Source: Halomonas sp. BDJS001
Lineage (GTDB): Bacteria; Pseudomonadota; Gammaproteobacteria; Pseudomonadales; Halomonadaceae
NCBI RefSeq assembly: GCF_026104355.1
Contig: NZ_CP110535.1
Location: forward strand, 3,286,001-3,350,000
Length of the DNA: 64,000 nucleotides
Direction: 5' to 3'
Below the pieces are notes generated by a model. That model had not been told where the DNA came from and searched no databases. It saw only the letters and a list, made by a program, of their open reading frames with translations. The number at the start of each line of letters is the position of its first letter. The stretch's first letter is position 1. Shown here one piece after another: positions 28,416 through 37,985 of this stretch. Made by a program: the position numbers and the translations under genes.

Positions 28416-29093
28416 TCACAACCCACTGCTAAACGGCTGCCCCCACTTATCGCCATGCACCAAGTCACTTAAAGGCAGGCGGGAACGCCAGCCTTGCGCT
28501 TCAAGCTCTGGCTGATCTAAAAACTCACTCACGTAGCCAAGGCAGAGATACGCCAGCGGGTAGACGTGCTCAGGCAGATTTAACGCAGTGCTCAGCTGTT
28601 CCTGGTCAAGAATACTCACCCAACCAACGCCAATCCCTTCCGCCCGCGCTGCCAGCCAGAGGTTTTGCACGGCTAAACAAGTGCTAAACAGGTCGGTTTC
28701 CACAATGCTATTGCGCCCTAGCACATGGGGGCCGCCTCGGCTGCGGTCGCAGGTAATGCAGAGATTAAGCGGGCTTTCCATAATCCCTTGCAGCTTAAGG
28801 CTGCGATAATGCTCTTTACGCTCACCTTCAAAGCGCTCGGCGGCCTTCTGGTTCTCTTGCTCAAACATCGCCAGCACCGTCTCCCTGACGTCGCGACTCT
28901 CAATCACGATGAAATCCCAGGGCTGCATAAATCCCACAGAAGGCGCATGATGCGCAGCTTCCAGCAGTCGGGCCAGCACATCCTTGGGAATGGGGACGGG
29001 CAGAAACTGCGCGCGCACATCGCGCCGCTCATATATGGCGCGGTAGAGCCCACGCCGCTCAGCATCGGAAAATAGGTGGTTCGCGTTGTTCAT
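28416..29093 (-). CDS. bluB: 5,6-dimethylbenzimidazole synthase BluB
   Basis: This 225-residue protein is a nitroreductase-fold flavoenzyme with BluB features: AIYERRDVRAQF near residue 20, AAHHAPSVGFMQPWDFI near 46, and ARAEGIGVGWVSIL near 155. BluB splits reduced FMN with oxygen to make the lower ligand of cobalamin. Its length fits BluB, not ordinary nitroreductases. No other cobalamin gene is adjacent. It links loosely to the flavin theme of the riboswitch-controlled ribH later in the window. Confidence 0.88.
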   Translation of the reverse strand: MNNANHLFSDAERRGLYRAIYERRDVRAQFLPVPIPKDVLARLLEAAHHAPSVGFMQPWDFIVIESRDVRETVLAMFEQENQKAAERFEGERKEHYRSLKLQGIMESPLNLCITCDRSRGGPHVLGRNSIVETDLFSTCLAVQNLWLAARAEGIGVGWVSILDQEQLSTALNLPEHVYPLAYLCLGYVSEFLDQPELEAQGWRSRLPLSDLVHGDKWGQPFSSGL

Positions 29094-29151
29094 GGCGCTG
29101 CTCGGGCCTTTTACTGATCGGTGGTAGAGACAAGTGAGAGTCTACACGAGC

Positions 29152-29907
29152 TCAGCCTAGCCGCCATCGCAGCGGGTTTGTCTGATGTAAAACGCCCTCA
29201 TCGTCCCAGTCGTCCCAACCCGTAAAGGGGATGGGGCGTTCGCCACTCAAGCTCACCAGACGAGATGCCCAGGCCGCCTTGCAAGCCTCTAGATGGTTAA
29301 TGATGTCAGCCTCTTCTTGATAGCGAATACCGCCACCCTGAATCCCGTAGCTCACCTGAGGCGCTAACACGTCAAAGCCAACGTAATATAATGATGCGTG
29401 CATAGGCCATAGCCAAGCGACCATATCACCCGCACGCCCAAAGGGCTGAAAGGCTTTTTCAGGAGAGCCGACGGTGACTGAGAGCATGGCACGTTTGCCA
29501 CGAAAGTAGCCATGATCGTAACGCATACGGCTTGTGTAGCGCCCTCCATATACCAGTACGCGATCAAACCAGCCTTTCAAAATAGCGGGCTGGGCGTGCC
29601 ACCATAAAGGGAACTGGAAGATCACTAGGTCAGCCCACTCCAACCGCCCCAACTCCCGCTGAACATCCTGCGGTAATGTGTTTTGCTGGTAGTGAGCCCG
29701 CTGCTCATTGAGGGGATAGAAGTAGCCCGACGCCACGGCGCTATGCGGATATTGCTCAGCGTGCTCTACCGGATCAAACTGTTCAGCATAGAGATCATCC
29801 ACCTCAACTTGATGACCCGCGTCCTCTAGCTGTTTTACCGCCACATCCACCAAGCCGCCATTAAACGACTTGCGTTCAGGATGAGCCAAGACGATCAATA
29901 CATTCAT
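29152..29907 (-). CDS. NAD(P)H:quinone oxidoreductase, flavodoxin-like fold
   Basis: This 251-residue protein has the family start MNVLIVLAHPERKSFNGGLV and the core FQFPLWWHAQPAILKGWFDR (near residue 97), as in MdaB/KefF/NQO1-type FAD or FMN quinone reductases. It carries out two-electron reduction of quinones. It is divergent from the broken LysR-type HTH gene at 29998, the usual layout of such reductases with their regulator. Confidence 0.85.
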   Translation of the reverse strand: MNVLIVLAHPERKSFNGGLVDVAVKQLEDAGHQVEVDDLYAEQFDPVEHAEQYPHSAVASGYFYPLNEQRAHYQQNTLPQDVQRELGRLEWADLVIFQFPLWWHAQPAILKGWFDRVLVYGGRYTSRMRYDHGYFRGKRAMLSVTVGSPEKAFQPFGRAGDMVAWLWPMHASLYYVGFDVLAPQVSYGIQGGGIRYQEEADIINHLEACKAAWASRLVSLSGERPIPFTGWDDWDDEGVLHQTNPLRWRLG

Positions 29908-29997
29908 TCTGCGCTGCCCCTATTGATTGGTTCAACGACAGACTAACCTGTACAAATACGCTCAAACATTCGCGAAAAATAACAACTCAGCTTGCAT

Positions 29998-30219
29998 GAA
30001 TGAACAGCAAATAAAGTGGGACGATCTAGCAATTGTCCTCGCGACTACAAAGGTGGGGCGCTATCCGGCATCAGCCGCGCGCTGTGTATCAGCCATGCCA
30101 ACGTCTACAGGTATTTAAGCGAAATGGAACAAGATCTAGACATGACTCTTTTCAATAGTGGCGAATTTGCCACTATGACAAACCTCACTCCTGCTCAACC
30201 CCCGCTAAGAACTGCTTAA
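29998..30219 (+). pseudogene. LysR-type HTH remnant, frameshifted and truncated
   Basis: The frame from ATG 29998 reads MNEQQIKWDDLAIVLATTK. The next frame reads GGALSGISRALCISHANVYR and on to EMEQDLDMTLFN. Joined with one extra base in the AAA run near 30049-30051, they give a LysR-type DNA-binding domain (compare the general form 'LVLAxxxxGSLSGAARALGVSHATVxRxIxxLExxLGxxLF'). The homology ends after MTLFN near 30160, and no effector domain follows; the frame runs on into the end of the convergent marR gene, stopping at 30219. It is divergent from the quinone reductase gene, so it is probably the relic of that gene's regulator. A short HTH-only protein is less likely. Confidence 0.6.
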
Positions 30220-30673
30220 GCAGAACATCGAGTTGCGCTCGTTGCTCTTCAGTCAGGGCGCTGACCAGCCGCGCCTGGGTTTCCACATGAGCAGCAACGG
30301 CTTCATCGATTAACTCGAATCCACGTTGAGAAAGTGAGATGAGGAAACCACGACCATCGTCAGGGTTTTTGACCCGTTTGATCAAACCCACCTTTTCCAG
30401 TTGGTTAATGCGGTGAGTCATGGTGCCTGAGGTCACCATCGTGGATGTCATTAAATCACCCGGCGATAGCGCGTAGGGTTCCCCCTCTCTACGAAGGGTC
30501 GCCAGAACATCAAAGCTCGCATCAGTCAGACCGTATTTCGCCCAGGTCTTCTCCATTGCGCGCATTAAAGCGTGGTTAAGCCGTTTGACCCGCCCGATGG
30601 TACCCATCGGGGCTACTTCAAGGTCAGGCCGCTCCTGCCGCCACTGTTTGAGAATGTTGTCTACATGATCCAT
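30185..30673 (-). CDS. MarR family transcriptional regulator
   Basis: This 162-residue protein has the MarR winged helix at about residues 60-125 (SPGDLMTSTMVTSGTMTHRI, then DDGRGFLISLSQRGFELID). It is divergent from an EamA-type exporter gene. Two palindromes in the 83-bp gap are very probably its operators, so it likely represses both genes until a ligand binds. Confidence 0.88.
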   Translation of the reverse strand: MDHVDNILKQWRQERPDLEVAPMGTIGRVKRLNHALMRAMEKTWAKYGLTDASFDVLATLRREGEPYALSPGDLMTSTMVTSGTMTHRINQLEKVGLIKRVKNPDDGRGFLISLSQRGFELIDEAVAAHVETQARLVSALTEEQRAQLDVLLKQFLAGVEQE

Positions 30674-30696
30674 AAGCGTATTTTGCGCTTAATTAT

Positions 30697-30735
30697 CTTG
30701 ACGTCAAGACTAATCGCACATACCTTGATATCAAG
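30697..30735. promoter_or_regulatory. Twin palindromic operators for the MarR regulator
   Basis: CTTGACGTCAAG (30697-30708) and CTTGATATCAAG (30724-30735) are both perfect 12-bp palindromes, 27 bp centre to centre, in the gap between the marR-type gene and the EamA gene. The shape TTGA-N2-TCAA is common for MarR-family sites. Both are embedded in longer imperfect symmetry. Confidence 0.75.
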
Positions 30736-30756
30736 ATACTTTCAAAAACGGTATGA

Positions 30757-31710
30757 ATGAGAACATCGCTAATGACATCATCAAGCACTACCTGCACACA
30801 CTCACGCAAAAGAGCTTGGCTTGCCCCACTGGTGTATCTGTTATCCGGTGGTGCCTTGCTGGGTTTATCGACTAATTTGGCAAAACTTGCCGGTGACATT
30901 CAGCTACCAGCGCTCGCTTTTCTGTTTTGGTCGATTTCAGGTGCGGCGCTTATTTTATTGGTTCTCGCCGCCTTCCGCCGAAATCTACCGCCAGTTAACG
31001 CTCGCACCATTGAGTATTACGCTATTTCCGGGCTGCTTGGCGTAGCGGGTGCCAACCTGCTTTTTTTCTCAGCTATCCCCCATGTGGGTGCGGGGTTCGT
31101 GGCATTAATCATCACCCTTCCACCGCTACTCACCTACGTCGGCGCCTTAGCGTTAAAAATGGAACGGTTTCAGGTGTTGCGCGCAGCGGGGGTAATATCA
31201 GCCCTGGCGGGGGCCGTCACCCTGGCTTTCCATAAGCTTTCCGCGCCGGATGCCAATTATCTCTGGATTTTCCTTGCCTTAATCGGCCCCGTACTGCTGG
31301 CCATCGGTAATCTTTACAGAACCTTGCGCTGGCCAGAAGGCGTCTCCAGCGATGCTCTGGCGCCGGGGATGCTTATCGCCGCGGCCACCATTTTACTCAG
31401 TGTGGGGTTTCTGCCGGGCTTCTCACTGAACGTTCCGATAGAACGCTCCCTACCGTTCTTGCTAATTGCACTCCAGGCAATGGTCTTCGCAGGCCAGTTC
31501 TTACTGCTCTTCCTGCTACAGAAAAGTGGCGGCCCGGTGTTTCTAAGCCTGCTGGGTTCCGTTGGCGCCGTGGTAGGCGTTCCGGTCGCCATAGTGCTGC
31601 AGGGAGAAACCGCCCCCGAGGGCTTACTGCTAGGCACCCTGTTAATTGGTGCCGGTATTGCCCTGCTCAATATTGGCAAAGCCAAACAAGCGCCTAATAA
31701 AACCGCCTAA
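30757..31710 (+). CDS. EamA/DMT superfamily transporter
   Basis: This 317-residue protein has ten predicted membrane helices in two EamA repeats (about 25-155 and 165-305). It is a drug/metabolite exporter type; substrate unknown. ATG 30757 or 30772 could be the start; the first membrane helix begins near residue 22 (LAPLVYLLSGGALLGLSTNL). Control by the divergent MarR protein is likely. Confidence 0.83.
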   Translation: MRTSLMTSSSTTCTHSRKRAWLAPLVYLLSGGALLGLSTNLAKLAGDIQLPALAFLFWSISGAALILLVLAAFRRNLPPVNARTIEYYAISGLLGVAGANLLFFSAIPHVGAGFVALIITLPPLLTYVGALALKMERFQVLRAAGVISALAGAVTLAFHKLSAPDANYLWIFLALIGPVLLAIGNLYRTLRWPEGVSSDALAPGMLIAAATILLSVGFLPGFSLNVPIERSLPFLLIALQAMVFAGQFLLLFLLQKSGGPVFLSLLGSVGAVVGVPVAIVLQGETAPEGLLLGTLLIGAGIALLNIGKAKQAPNKTA

Positions 31711-31788
31711 ACGAAGAGAACCACGATCATGGCTAGACGCCCAGTAAAGGGGCTCACCAGTAGCCGTTAAACAGACTTATTTTTACCA

Positions 31789-32214
31789 TTAAAAAATGCG
31801 CCGCTGCATGTAGTGAGTATTATCTTCAGTTTTACAAATACGAAACCCCATACGCTCGTATAGCGCTATTGCTGGGTTGATACAAAACACACGCAGCCGA
31901 AGCAAGCGGATGCCCGACTGTTGGGCGATTTCCTCCGTGTAGTGAATGGCCGTTGTGCCTAAGCCTTGACGCTGCCACTTCTGATCAATTTGTAGCTCTC
32001 GAATATAGTAAGCGGCTTCATCGTGATTTATGCATAACAACCCTACTGGGCTAGCGTTAATAACTAATTCGTAGCTGTCTAACTCATCCCATTGTTTATC
32101 AAACAGGGCTGTATTCCAGCGCATATCCAACTGTTCGTAGTAGGCAGACATATTTTGGCGAATTAATTTTTCCGCAAACGCCTTGTCGTTAGTAGACCGA
32201 ATAATAGGCGTCAT
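31789..32214 (-). CDS. GNAT family N-acetyltransferase
   Basis: The protein has 141 residues from ATG 32214 (MTPIIRSTNDKAFAEKLIR); an upstream TTG at 32253 would add 13 residues but overlaps the previous gene further. The acetyl-CoA motif QKWQRQGLGTTAIHYTEEIA and the tail ALYERMGFRICKTE identify the family. Its start lies 23 bp beyond the stop of the DUF523 gene, so they probably form an operon. The substrate is unknown. Confidence 0.78.
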   Translation of the reverse strand: MTPIIRSTNDKAFAEKLIRQNMSAYYEQLDMRWNTALFDKQWDELDSYELVINASPVGLLCINHDEAAYYIRELQIDQKWQRQGLGTTAIHYTEEIAQQSGIRLLRLRVFCINPAIALYERMGFRICKTEDNTHYMQRRIF

Positions 32215-32236
32215 ATCTCGAATCCTAGTGCTGCTT

Positions 32237-32728
32237 TCACGAACTTGTAGCAAGAAGTGCAGTGTTAGCTTGGGCTATTTCATACTGACTAAACACGTGC
32301 ACACCATGTTCCTGGAGCAGTGCGGCTGTTACTCCCATACCCGGTACTTTTTTACCAGAGAAACTGCCGTCATAAATAGCGGTGCTTCCGCATGAGGGGC
32401 TGAACTCAGCAAGCACTGCGATATCGATATCGAATTTACGGCACAAGTTCAAAGCGATAGAGGCACCTGCTAAAAATTCATTGGTCACCTTGCCCCCATC
32501 GTTTTCGATAACATCGACCTCACCGTTTAAAACGCCCTTACCACTGCCCTTGAAAATCTCCGCAGGCGGCCTGGGAATACTCATCCCCGCCTCAACTTCA
32601 GGACAAACAGAAACGATTCGGCCTTCAGAACGCCACTGCTCAACGATCTGATCATCCACGGAAAGGGCGCCACCATCATAGCGAACCTTTTTACCCAACA
32701 GACAGGCACTCATTAATACCTTCTTCAA
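32237..32728 (-). CDS. DUF523 family protein
   Basis: The protein has 163 residues. I choose the TTG at 32728: GGAG lies seven bases upstream and the resulting start MKKVLMSACLLGKKVRYDGG agrees with the family start (M-K-K-x-L-V-S-A-C-L-L-G). An ATG at 32713 with AAGAAGG is the alternative. Conserved cysteines are visible in SACLLG, SVCPEVEAG and FSPSCGS, suggesting a metal or sulfur role. Function is unknown. Confidence 0.8.
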   Translation of the reverse strand: MKKVLMSACLLGKKVRYDGGALSVDDQIVEQWRSEGRIVSVCPEVEAGMSIPRPPAEIFKGSGKGVLNGEVDVIENDGGKVTNEFLAGASIALNLCRKFDIDIAVLAEFSPSCGSTAIYDGSFSGKKVPGMGVTAALLQEHGVHVFSQYEIAQANTALLATSS

Positions 32729-32749
32729 ATCACCGCTCCAATCAATGCG

Positions 32750-32776
32750 AAACGCCAAGGCATGACCTTGGCGTTT
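32750..32776 (-). terminator. Hairpin terminator downstream of the aru operon
   Basis: An 11-bp perfect stem (AAACGCCAAGG with CCTTGGCGTTT) and a 5-nt loop lie 24 bp after the astB stop. Reading minus, the stem ends in TTT. The T-run is short, so efficiency is uncertain; it may also act on the plus strand, where TTTTAT follows. Confidence 0.5.
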
Positions 32777-32799
32777 TATCTTACTGCTTAACTTATCCC

Positions 32800-34167
32800 C
32801 TACCCCAACTGAAACGGATAAACCGGGCCAATTTTCAGCAGTTGAGTGAGTTCATCCAGCGCGGTGAGGGACTCTTCTGCCAGCTGTGGATCGGCCAAAT
32901 CATACGGGGCCAGCCGGTCGCGGTAGTGACGATGCACCCACGCGGTCAGTTCATCATAAAGCGCATCGGTGAGCAGCACGCGGCCGGTGAGCGCTGCGCG
33001 TTCGGCGTCCGTTAGCACCACGCGCAGGCGCAGGCAGGCGGGGCCGCCGCCGTTGCGCATGCTCTGCTTAACGTCTTTGACGATCACTTCACTGATCGGG
33101 TTATTACCTGCTAGCAGGTGATTTTGGATGGTGTTCCATACCGCTTCGCGTTCCTGGCATTCGCCGGGCACTACCAGGGTCATGGTGCCGTCCGGGTTGG
33201 AGAGCAACTGCGAATTGAAAAGATACGATGCCACGGCATCTTCCATACTCACTGCTTCAAGGGGCACCCGCACCGGGATAAGGGGCGTACTCATTTTGGC
33301 GCGCAGCTCATCCAGGGTGCCCTCTTCGTCCAGAAACGCCATTTCGTGGTAGAGCAGTACAGGGCCGTTGCCGACTGCAATGACATCGTTATGGAAGACA
33401 CCAGCGTCGATGGCATCCGGATGCTGCTGGGCAAACACTGTTTGCGCTTCCGTAAGCCCGTGCTGGCGGGCTACAGCCTGACTGGCTTCCAGGGTTTGCC
33501 TGGCTGGGAATCGTGTTGGCTCACGCTCGCCGCTACGCACGTCACCAAACGCATGGCGGCCATACACAAACAGATGGACGCCGGGTTCACCGTACTCACC
33601 ACATAAACGGGTGTGATTAGCCGCCCCTTCATCGGAAAAGGCTGGCGTTGCAGGCAGCACCGGATGGTGGGCGAAGTGCTGTTCGTCGCGGAAAATTGCC
33701 TGCAGCACGCGACCGGTGGTTTGTGGTTCTAAATAGCGGTGAAAGCTGGATTGTAGATTCGCTGGGGTGAAATGTACCCGACTATCCGGTACATCCATGC
33801 TGGGCGTCATCGTGCCCGCGTTAGCTGTCCACATACTGGAAGCTGAACATACCGCCCGCAGTAGTTCGGGTGCCTCTTTTGCCGCGCGAGCCAGCACGTC
33901 GCTATTGCTGCCGCTAAAGCCTAAATCGCGCAGCGCGCCAATATCTGGGCGCTGCTGGGGTGGCAACACCCCTTGGGCATAGCCCGCGTCCATCAACGAC
34001 TTCATCTTGAGAAGACCCTGCAACGCGCCCTCTTTGGGGTTGGAGACCAGGCCGCCGTGACTCATGGACGCGACATTGCCCACGGCCAACCCAGAGTAGT
34101 TGTGGGTTGGGCCGACCAAGCCGTCAAAATTAACTTCCCTGGCGCTGCTGATGTCGGCGGCACTCAT
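32800..34167 (-). CDS. astB: N-succinylarginine dihydrolase
   Basis: This 455-residue enzyme converts N2-succinylarginine to N2-succinylornithine, CO2 and two NH3 in the arginine succinyltransferase (AST/Aru) pathway. The start [20 protein letters not shown] is typical. The catalytic Cys is Cys378 in [16 protein letters not shown] overlaps the astD stop by four bases (ATGA). It is the last gene of the operon; a hairpin follows. Confidence 0.95.
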   Translation of the reverse strand: MSAADISSAREVNFDGLVGPTHNYSGLAVGNVASMSHGGLVSNPKEGALQGLLKMKSLMDAGYAQGVLPPQQRPDIGALRDLGFSGSNSDVLARAAKEAPELLRAVCSASSMWTANAGTMTPSMDVPDSRVHFTPANLQSSFHRYLEPQTTGRVLQAIFRDEQHFAHHPVLPATPAFSDEGAANHTRLCGEYGEPGVHLFVYGRHAFGDVRSGEREPTRFPARQTLEASQAVARQHGLTEAQTVFAQQHPDAIDAGVFHNDVIAVGNGPVLLYHEMAFLDEEGTLDELRAKMSTPLIPVRVPLEAVSMEDAVASYLFNSQLLSNPDGTMTLVVPGECQEREAVWNTIQNHLLAGNNPISEVIVKDVKQSMRNGGGPACLRLRVVLTDAERAALTGRVLLTDALYDELTAWVHRHYRDRLAPYDLADPQLAEESLTALDELTQLLKIGPVYPFQLG

Positions 34168-35636
34168 AGGCTCACTCCCGGCGGCAGGGTCTCGGGCATC
34201 TCCAGGCTGTCGGCTTCCATGGAGGCCACCGGGTAGGCGCAGTAGTCCGCCGCATAAAACGCGCTGGGGCGGTGGTTGCCGCTGTCACCAACGCCGCCGA
34301 AAGGCGCATCGCCGGAGGCACCGGTGGTTTGGCGATTCCAGTTGACGATCCCGGCGCGAATACGCAGCAGGAAGTCATCCCAATCGGTTCGATCACCGCC
34401 AATTAAACCGGCGGAGAGCCCGTAACGGGTATTGTTGGCAAGCTGTAGCGCTTCATCCCAATCGCGATAGCGGTGGATTTTCAGCAGCGGGCCGAAATGC
34501 TCCTCATCCGGCACGGCAAGTCCGGTCACATCAATTAGCGCGGGACTTAACAGGCTGGTGTTCTCTTTCAGGCGCTGCATGCGATTGATCACTATGCCCC
34601 CCATGGACTCCAGCTCATCTTGAGCCTTAAGCAGGCCATCCGCCGCCGCTACGCTGACCAAACCGCCATAGAACGGCGCAGGATTTTCTTCGAACTGCCC
34701 CGCCACGTGTAGCTTGGTGATCGCCTCTGAAAGCGCATCGATCAAGCGATCGCCTACTGCGCCCTCCGGCACCATTAAGCGCCGCGCGCAGGTGCATCGC
34801 TGGCCGCCGGAGAGATACGCCGACTGCAGAATGGTCAATATCGCGGCGCGCTCGTCGTCGACATCTTTCACTATCAGGGGATTATTGCCGCCCAGTTCCA
34901 GCGCCAGAATTTTATCCAACTGTCCGGCAAACTGCTGGTGCAGCATACCGCCCACTTTGGCGCTGCCGGTAAACAGCAGTCCATCAATATCGGGGTTACC
35001 TGCCAGCGCCTGGCCTACCGGCACACCGCCTTGCACCAGGTTAATGACGCCTGCCGGAAGCCCGGCCTCTAGCCAGCACTGTAGGGTTAAATCCGCCGTG
35101 AGCGGCGCCTGGTCACTGGGTTTAAAAACCACACAGTTACCCGCCAATAGCGCAGGCACCATATGGCCGTTGGGCAGGTGTCCAGGGAAGTTGTAAGGGC
35201 CAAACACCGCCATCACACCATGAGGACGATGGCGCAGCACCGCATTTGCACTGCCCACCACTTTTGCCCGTTCCCCGGTGCGCTCGTTATACGCCTTAAC
35301 CGACAGCGCCACCTTGCCCACCATGGCTCCCGCTTCGGTGCGCGCCTCCCAAAGCGGCTTGCCGGTCTCTGAAGCAATCGCCACGGCCAGGTCTTCACCA
35401 CGTGCTTTCAGCACCTCGGCAAAACGCTCGACAAGGGCCTGGCGCTCGGCAAAGGGTGTACGTGCCCAACCGGGGAAGGCACCGCGGGCGGCTTTCACAG
35501 CGGCCGTGACCTGTTCTGAGCTAGCCGTCGCTGCTTGCCATAGCGACTTGCCAGAAACGGGGTCGTACTTGCTCAACGACTCTGCGTCGCCTACGACCCA
35601 GGCGCCATTGATCAGTTGCTGCTGTTGGGCGTGCAT
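34164..35636 (-). CDS. astD: N-succinylglutamate 5-semialdehyde dehydrogenase
   Basis: This 490-residue aldehyde dehydrogenase has Glu247 (ALELGGNN) and the catalytic Cys281 (GGQRCTCAR). It makes N-succinylglutamate with NAD+. ATG 35636 follows AGGAGAG. The MITE-like element lies between this gene and aruG upstream; astB is coupled downstream. Confidence 0.95.
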   Translation of the reverse strand: MHAQQQQLINGAWVVGDAESLSKYDPVSGKSLWQAATASSEQVTAAVKAARGAFPGWARTPFAERQALVERFAEVLKARGEDLAVAIASETGKPLWEARTEAGAMVGKVALSVKAYNERTGERAKVVGSANAVLRHRPHGVMAVFGPYNFPGHLPNGHMVPALLAGNCVVFKPSDQAPLTADLTLQCWLEAGLPAGVINLVQGGVPVGQALAGNPDIDGLLFTGSAKVGGMLHQQFAGQLDKILALELGGNNPLIVKDVDDERAAILTILQSAYLSGGQRCTCARRLMVPEGAVGDRLIDALSEAITKLHVAGQFEENPAPFYGGLVSVAAADGLLKAQDELESMGGIVINRMQRLKENTSLLSPALIDVTGLAVPDEEHFGPLLKIHRYRDWDEALQLANNTRYGLSAGLIGGDRTDWDDFLLRIRAGIVNWNRQTTGASGDAPFGGVGDSGNHRPSAFYAADYCAYPVASMEADSLEMPETLPPGVSL

Positions 35637-35660
35637 AAAAAACTCTCCTGTAAACGTCGC

Positions 35661-35839
35661 CTAGGAAACCTCTGATTAACTATTACGCTTGGCCATACTG
35701 CGTTAAAAATCGCCTCGTGCGCGAGTCCGATCAAAATGCTCATTTACACCCCGTAAACTCGCACGCGAATCCGATCCTTTTTTCGTTGATTTTTGCCTTG
35801 TCTGGCCTGCGCTCATCACATTAATCAGAGGCTCCTTAG
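35661..35839. repeat. MITE-like inverted-repeat element between aruG and aruD
   Basis: A stretch of about 179 bp is bounded by near-perfect inverted ends: the 11-mer CCTCTGATTAA at 35669-35679 matches TTAATCAGAGG at 35821-35831, and the outer flanks CTAGGAAA and CTCCTTAG also pair with few mismatches. Inner parts (GCCTCGTGCGCGAGTCCGAT and its partner around 35760-35780) show further inverted similarity. There is no open frame. The right end contains the aruG stop codon (35836-35838). It looks like a small non-autonomous element or a genome-wide repeat. Confidence 0.6.
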
Positions 35840-36867
35840 GTCTCGAGTAGCCGTAAGGTATCGCCAGTGGAAACGCCTAAGCGCTGCGCTTCTTGTTCGC
35901 TCAGCACGACGGTGTTGTCTTCGTTGGGCGCGCGGCCTATCCAGCTGGCGGTAAAGTTGAGCATCTGGGTGGTGGCCGCCAGCCAGCGGCTGACACTCTC
36001 TTCACTGGCAGCGGCAGAGACCTCCACCTGGCAGAGCCGTGAGTTGCGGATGGCACGTACGTCATCAATGTACGCCTCCACCGTGGGGCCACCGTCGAAA
36101 ATATCGATATAGCCTTCCCAACGCAGCCCCTCTTTCTTAAGCATCTCCAGCGCCGGGCGGGTGTGGCGATGCACCTGACCAATGCAGGCCCGCGCTTCTT
36201 CAGCCATAAAGGTAGTGTAGATGGGGAACTTGGGCATCAGCTCGCCGATAAAGCTCTTCTGCCCCAGGCCGGTGAGGCGATCCGCTTCGCTGAAATCCAT
36301 GGGAAAGAAATGTTTGCCCAGGCTCTCCCAGAAAGGGCTGGTGTTGTTTTCATCAAACACGCCACGCATTTCCGCCAGCACTTTATCGGGGAAGCGGTCA
36401 CGGAACTGGGCGATAAACAGCCAGCGCGCTTTGGAGAGCAGCGCGCCGTTGCGCAAATGTTTATTGGCTTCGCCGCGGTATTCCGGGCGCAGAAATAGCG
36501 AGCACACCTCGGCATCACCGGTATGGTCGGAGCTTAAAAACAGCGTGTCGATAGTGCGGTGCAGATCCAGCTGTACCGAGGAGTGGGCCAGGGTACCCAG
36601 CCGGTAGTTGTAGAACGGCACTTCACGGCCGACTTGGCCCTCTATGGCGCAGCAGCCCGCCAGCTCGCCGCTTACTTCATCTTCCAGCACAAAGAAGTAG
36701 AGCCGGTCATCCACAGGGGTACGCTCTTCAAAGGCACTGGCGGCCGCTTCAATCTTACCGGCTAGAAACTCGCGGTTATCCGGCAGCGAGGTAAAGCCAA
36801 CGCCCGCCTGCTGCGCAAGCGCCTGAAGCCCATCCAAATCATCACGGGCAATGGGTCGAATGCGCAT
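35836..36867 (-). CDS. aruG: Arginine/ornithine N-succinyltransferase, second subunit
   Basis: This 343-residue AstA-family protein starts [20 protein letters not shown] after GAAGGAG. Motifs EVCSLFLRPEYRG and SPFWESLGKHFFPMDFSEAD are typical. It pairs with the upstream paralogue as in Pseudomonas AruF/AruG, a heteromeric enzyme that moves succinyl from succinyl-CoA to arginine. Its ATG shares a base with the aruF stop (TAATG). The stop codon lies inside the MITE-like repeat end. Confidence 0.92.
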   Translation of the reverse strand: MRIRPIARDDLDGLQALAQQAGVGFTSLPDNREFLAGKIEAAASAFEERTPVDDRLYFFVLEDEVSGELAGCCAIEGQVGREVPFYNYRLGTLAHSSVQLDLHRTIDTLFLSSDHTGDAEVCSLFLRPEYRGEANKHLRNGALLSKARWLFIAQFRDRFPDKVLAEMRGVFDENNTSPFWESLGKHFFPMDFSEADRLTGLGQKSFIGELMPKFPIYTTFMAEEARACIGQVHRHTRPALEMLKKEGLRWEGYIDIFDGGPTVEAYIDDVRAIRNSRLCQVEVSAAASEESVSRWLAATTQMLNFTASWIGRAPNEDNTVVLSEQEAQRLGVSTGDTLRLLET

Positions 36868-37985
36868 TACATTTCTCCTTCATCGAGCGCGTCTACCGCA
36901 GTGGGTAGCGTCAGCGGCGCAGCCAATACTGCTCGCCCTTCGGTCACGCCCAACCGCTCGGCGTGCTCCGCTGAGAGCATCAACTGGCCCGTGGGCGAGA
37001 GCGCGTAGCGCGCGACGATACAGCGGAACTCACCCAGTTTTTGATTGGCAACCAGCGCGGGCTCGGCATCGGGCAACGCGTGTTCAGGACGAATGCGCAC
37101 CGGGTGCCAGGCGGCACTGCGGAAGGTTTCCAGCCGCTCGCGCTCGGCTTTGACGATCGGCCCTGCGTCGAAAATATCCACATGCCGCGAGCGCACAAAG
37201 CCCTCCGCCAGCATCTCCTCCAGCGCCTCTTCGTGTGCGGGGTGTTCGCGACCAATCGCCGCCCGCGCCTGGGGCGTTAGCAGCGGCAAATAGAGCGGGA
37301 ACTGGGGCATCACTTCGGCGATAAAGCTTTTCGAGCGTACCCCGGCAATATGATTCATGTCCTGAAAGCTGCGGGCGAAAAAGTGCCGCCCGACGCTCTC
37401 CCAGAACGGCGACTCATTGCGAGCATCCAAGTAGCCGGGAAACGCCACCGCCAGAATGCGCGAAAAACGCTCGGGGTACTGGGCGATAAACATCAGCCGC
37501 GCACGGCGCAGCAGGCTCTCCGCACTAGTGCCTTTATAACGCGGGTTAAGCGAAAAGGCGCACAGCAGGGTGGCGTCCGAGACTTCATGGGAGAGCGCCA
37601 GCGTCTGTACTTCACGGCGAACGTTCAACTGCTGTGAAGCGTGAATCAGCGTTTCCTGGCGGTAGGTGTAATAGGCTTCATTGGCGCCCGCCTGGGCACG
37701 GATAGTGGCCGTACCTAGCACTTCCTCGCGACTATCGTCGGCGAGTACAAACGTATAGTGCTCATCCTCAGGAAACTCGACATCGCCGTTGAAGGCGTCC
37801 TGGGAGCGCGCAATACGCTCCTGGAGCCGTTCGCGATTTGCGGGCAAGTTGGTGAGCCTCGGCACCGCGTGCTCAGCCAGTTGCTCCAGCGCCATCAGGT
37901 CAGCCGCTTTAACGGGTCGAACTACCAGCATCCTCGACGCCTCCCCTTCAGTTAGCACGATTGACGCAGCCTGTTGCTCACTCAT
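36867..37985 (-). CDS. aruF: Arginine/ornithine N-succinyltransferase, first subunit
   Basis: This AstA-family protein of 372 residues is a paralogue of the next gene. The ATG at 37985 overlaps the aruC stop by ATGA. An ATG at 37928 ([20 protein letters not shown]) has a strong GGGGAGG site and starts exactly where the family does, so it may be the true start. [20 protein letters not shown] is the conserved block. Gene order aruC-F-G-D-B is that of Pseudomonas. Confidence 0.92.
   Translation of the reverse strand: MSEQQAASIVLTEGEASRMLVVRPVKAADLMALEQLAEHAVPRLTNLPANRERLQERIARSQDAFNGDVEFPEDEHYTFVLADDSREEVLGTATIRAQAGANEAYYTYRQETLIHASQQLNVRREVQTLALSHEVSDATLLCAFSLNPRYKGTSAESLLRRARLMFIAQYPERFSRILAVAFPGYLDARNESPFWESVGRHFFARSFQDMNHIAGVRSKSFIAEVMPQFPLYLPLLTPQARAAIGREHPAHEEALEEMLAEGFVRSRHVDIFDAGPIVKAERERLETFRSAAWHPVRIRPEHALPDAEPALVANQKLGEFRCIVARYALSPTGQLMLSAEHAERLGVTEGRAVLAAPLTLPTAVDALDEGEM

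Noticed and set aside
29927-30118. 63-codon plus frame upstream of the LysR-type HTH remnant
   Set aside because: Its first part has no ribosome site; only the part from 29998 shows family likeness, which I list as a pseudogene.
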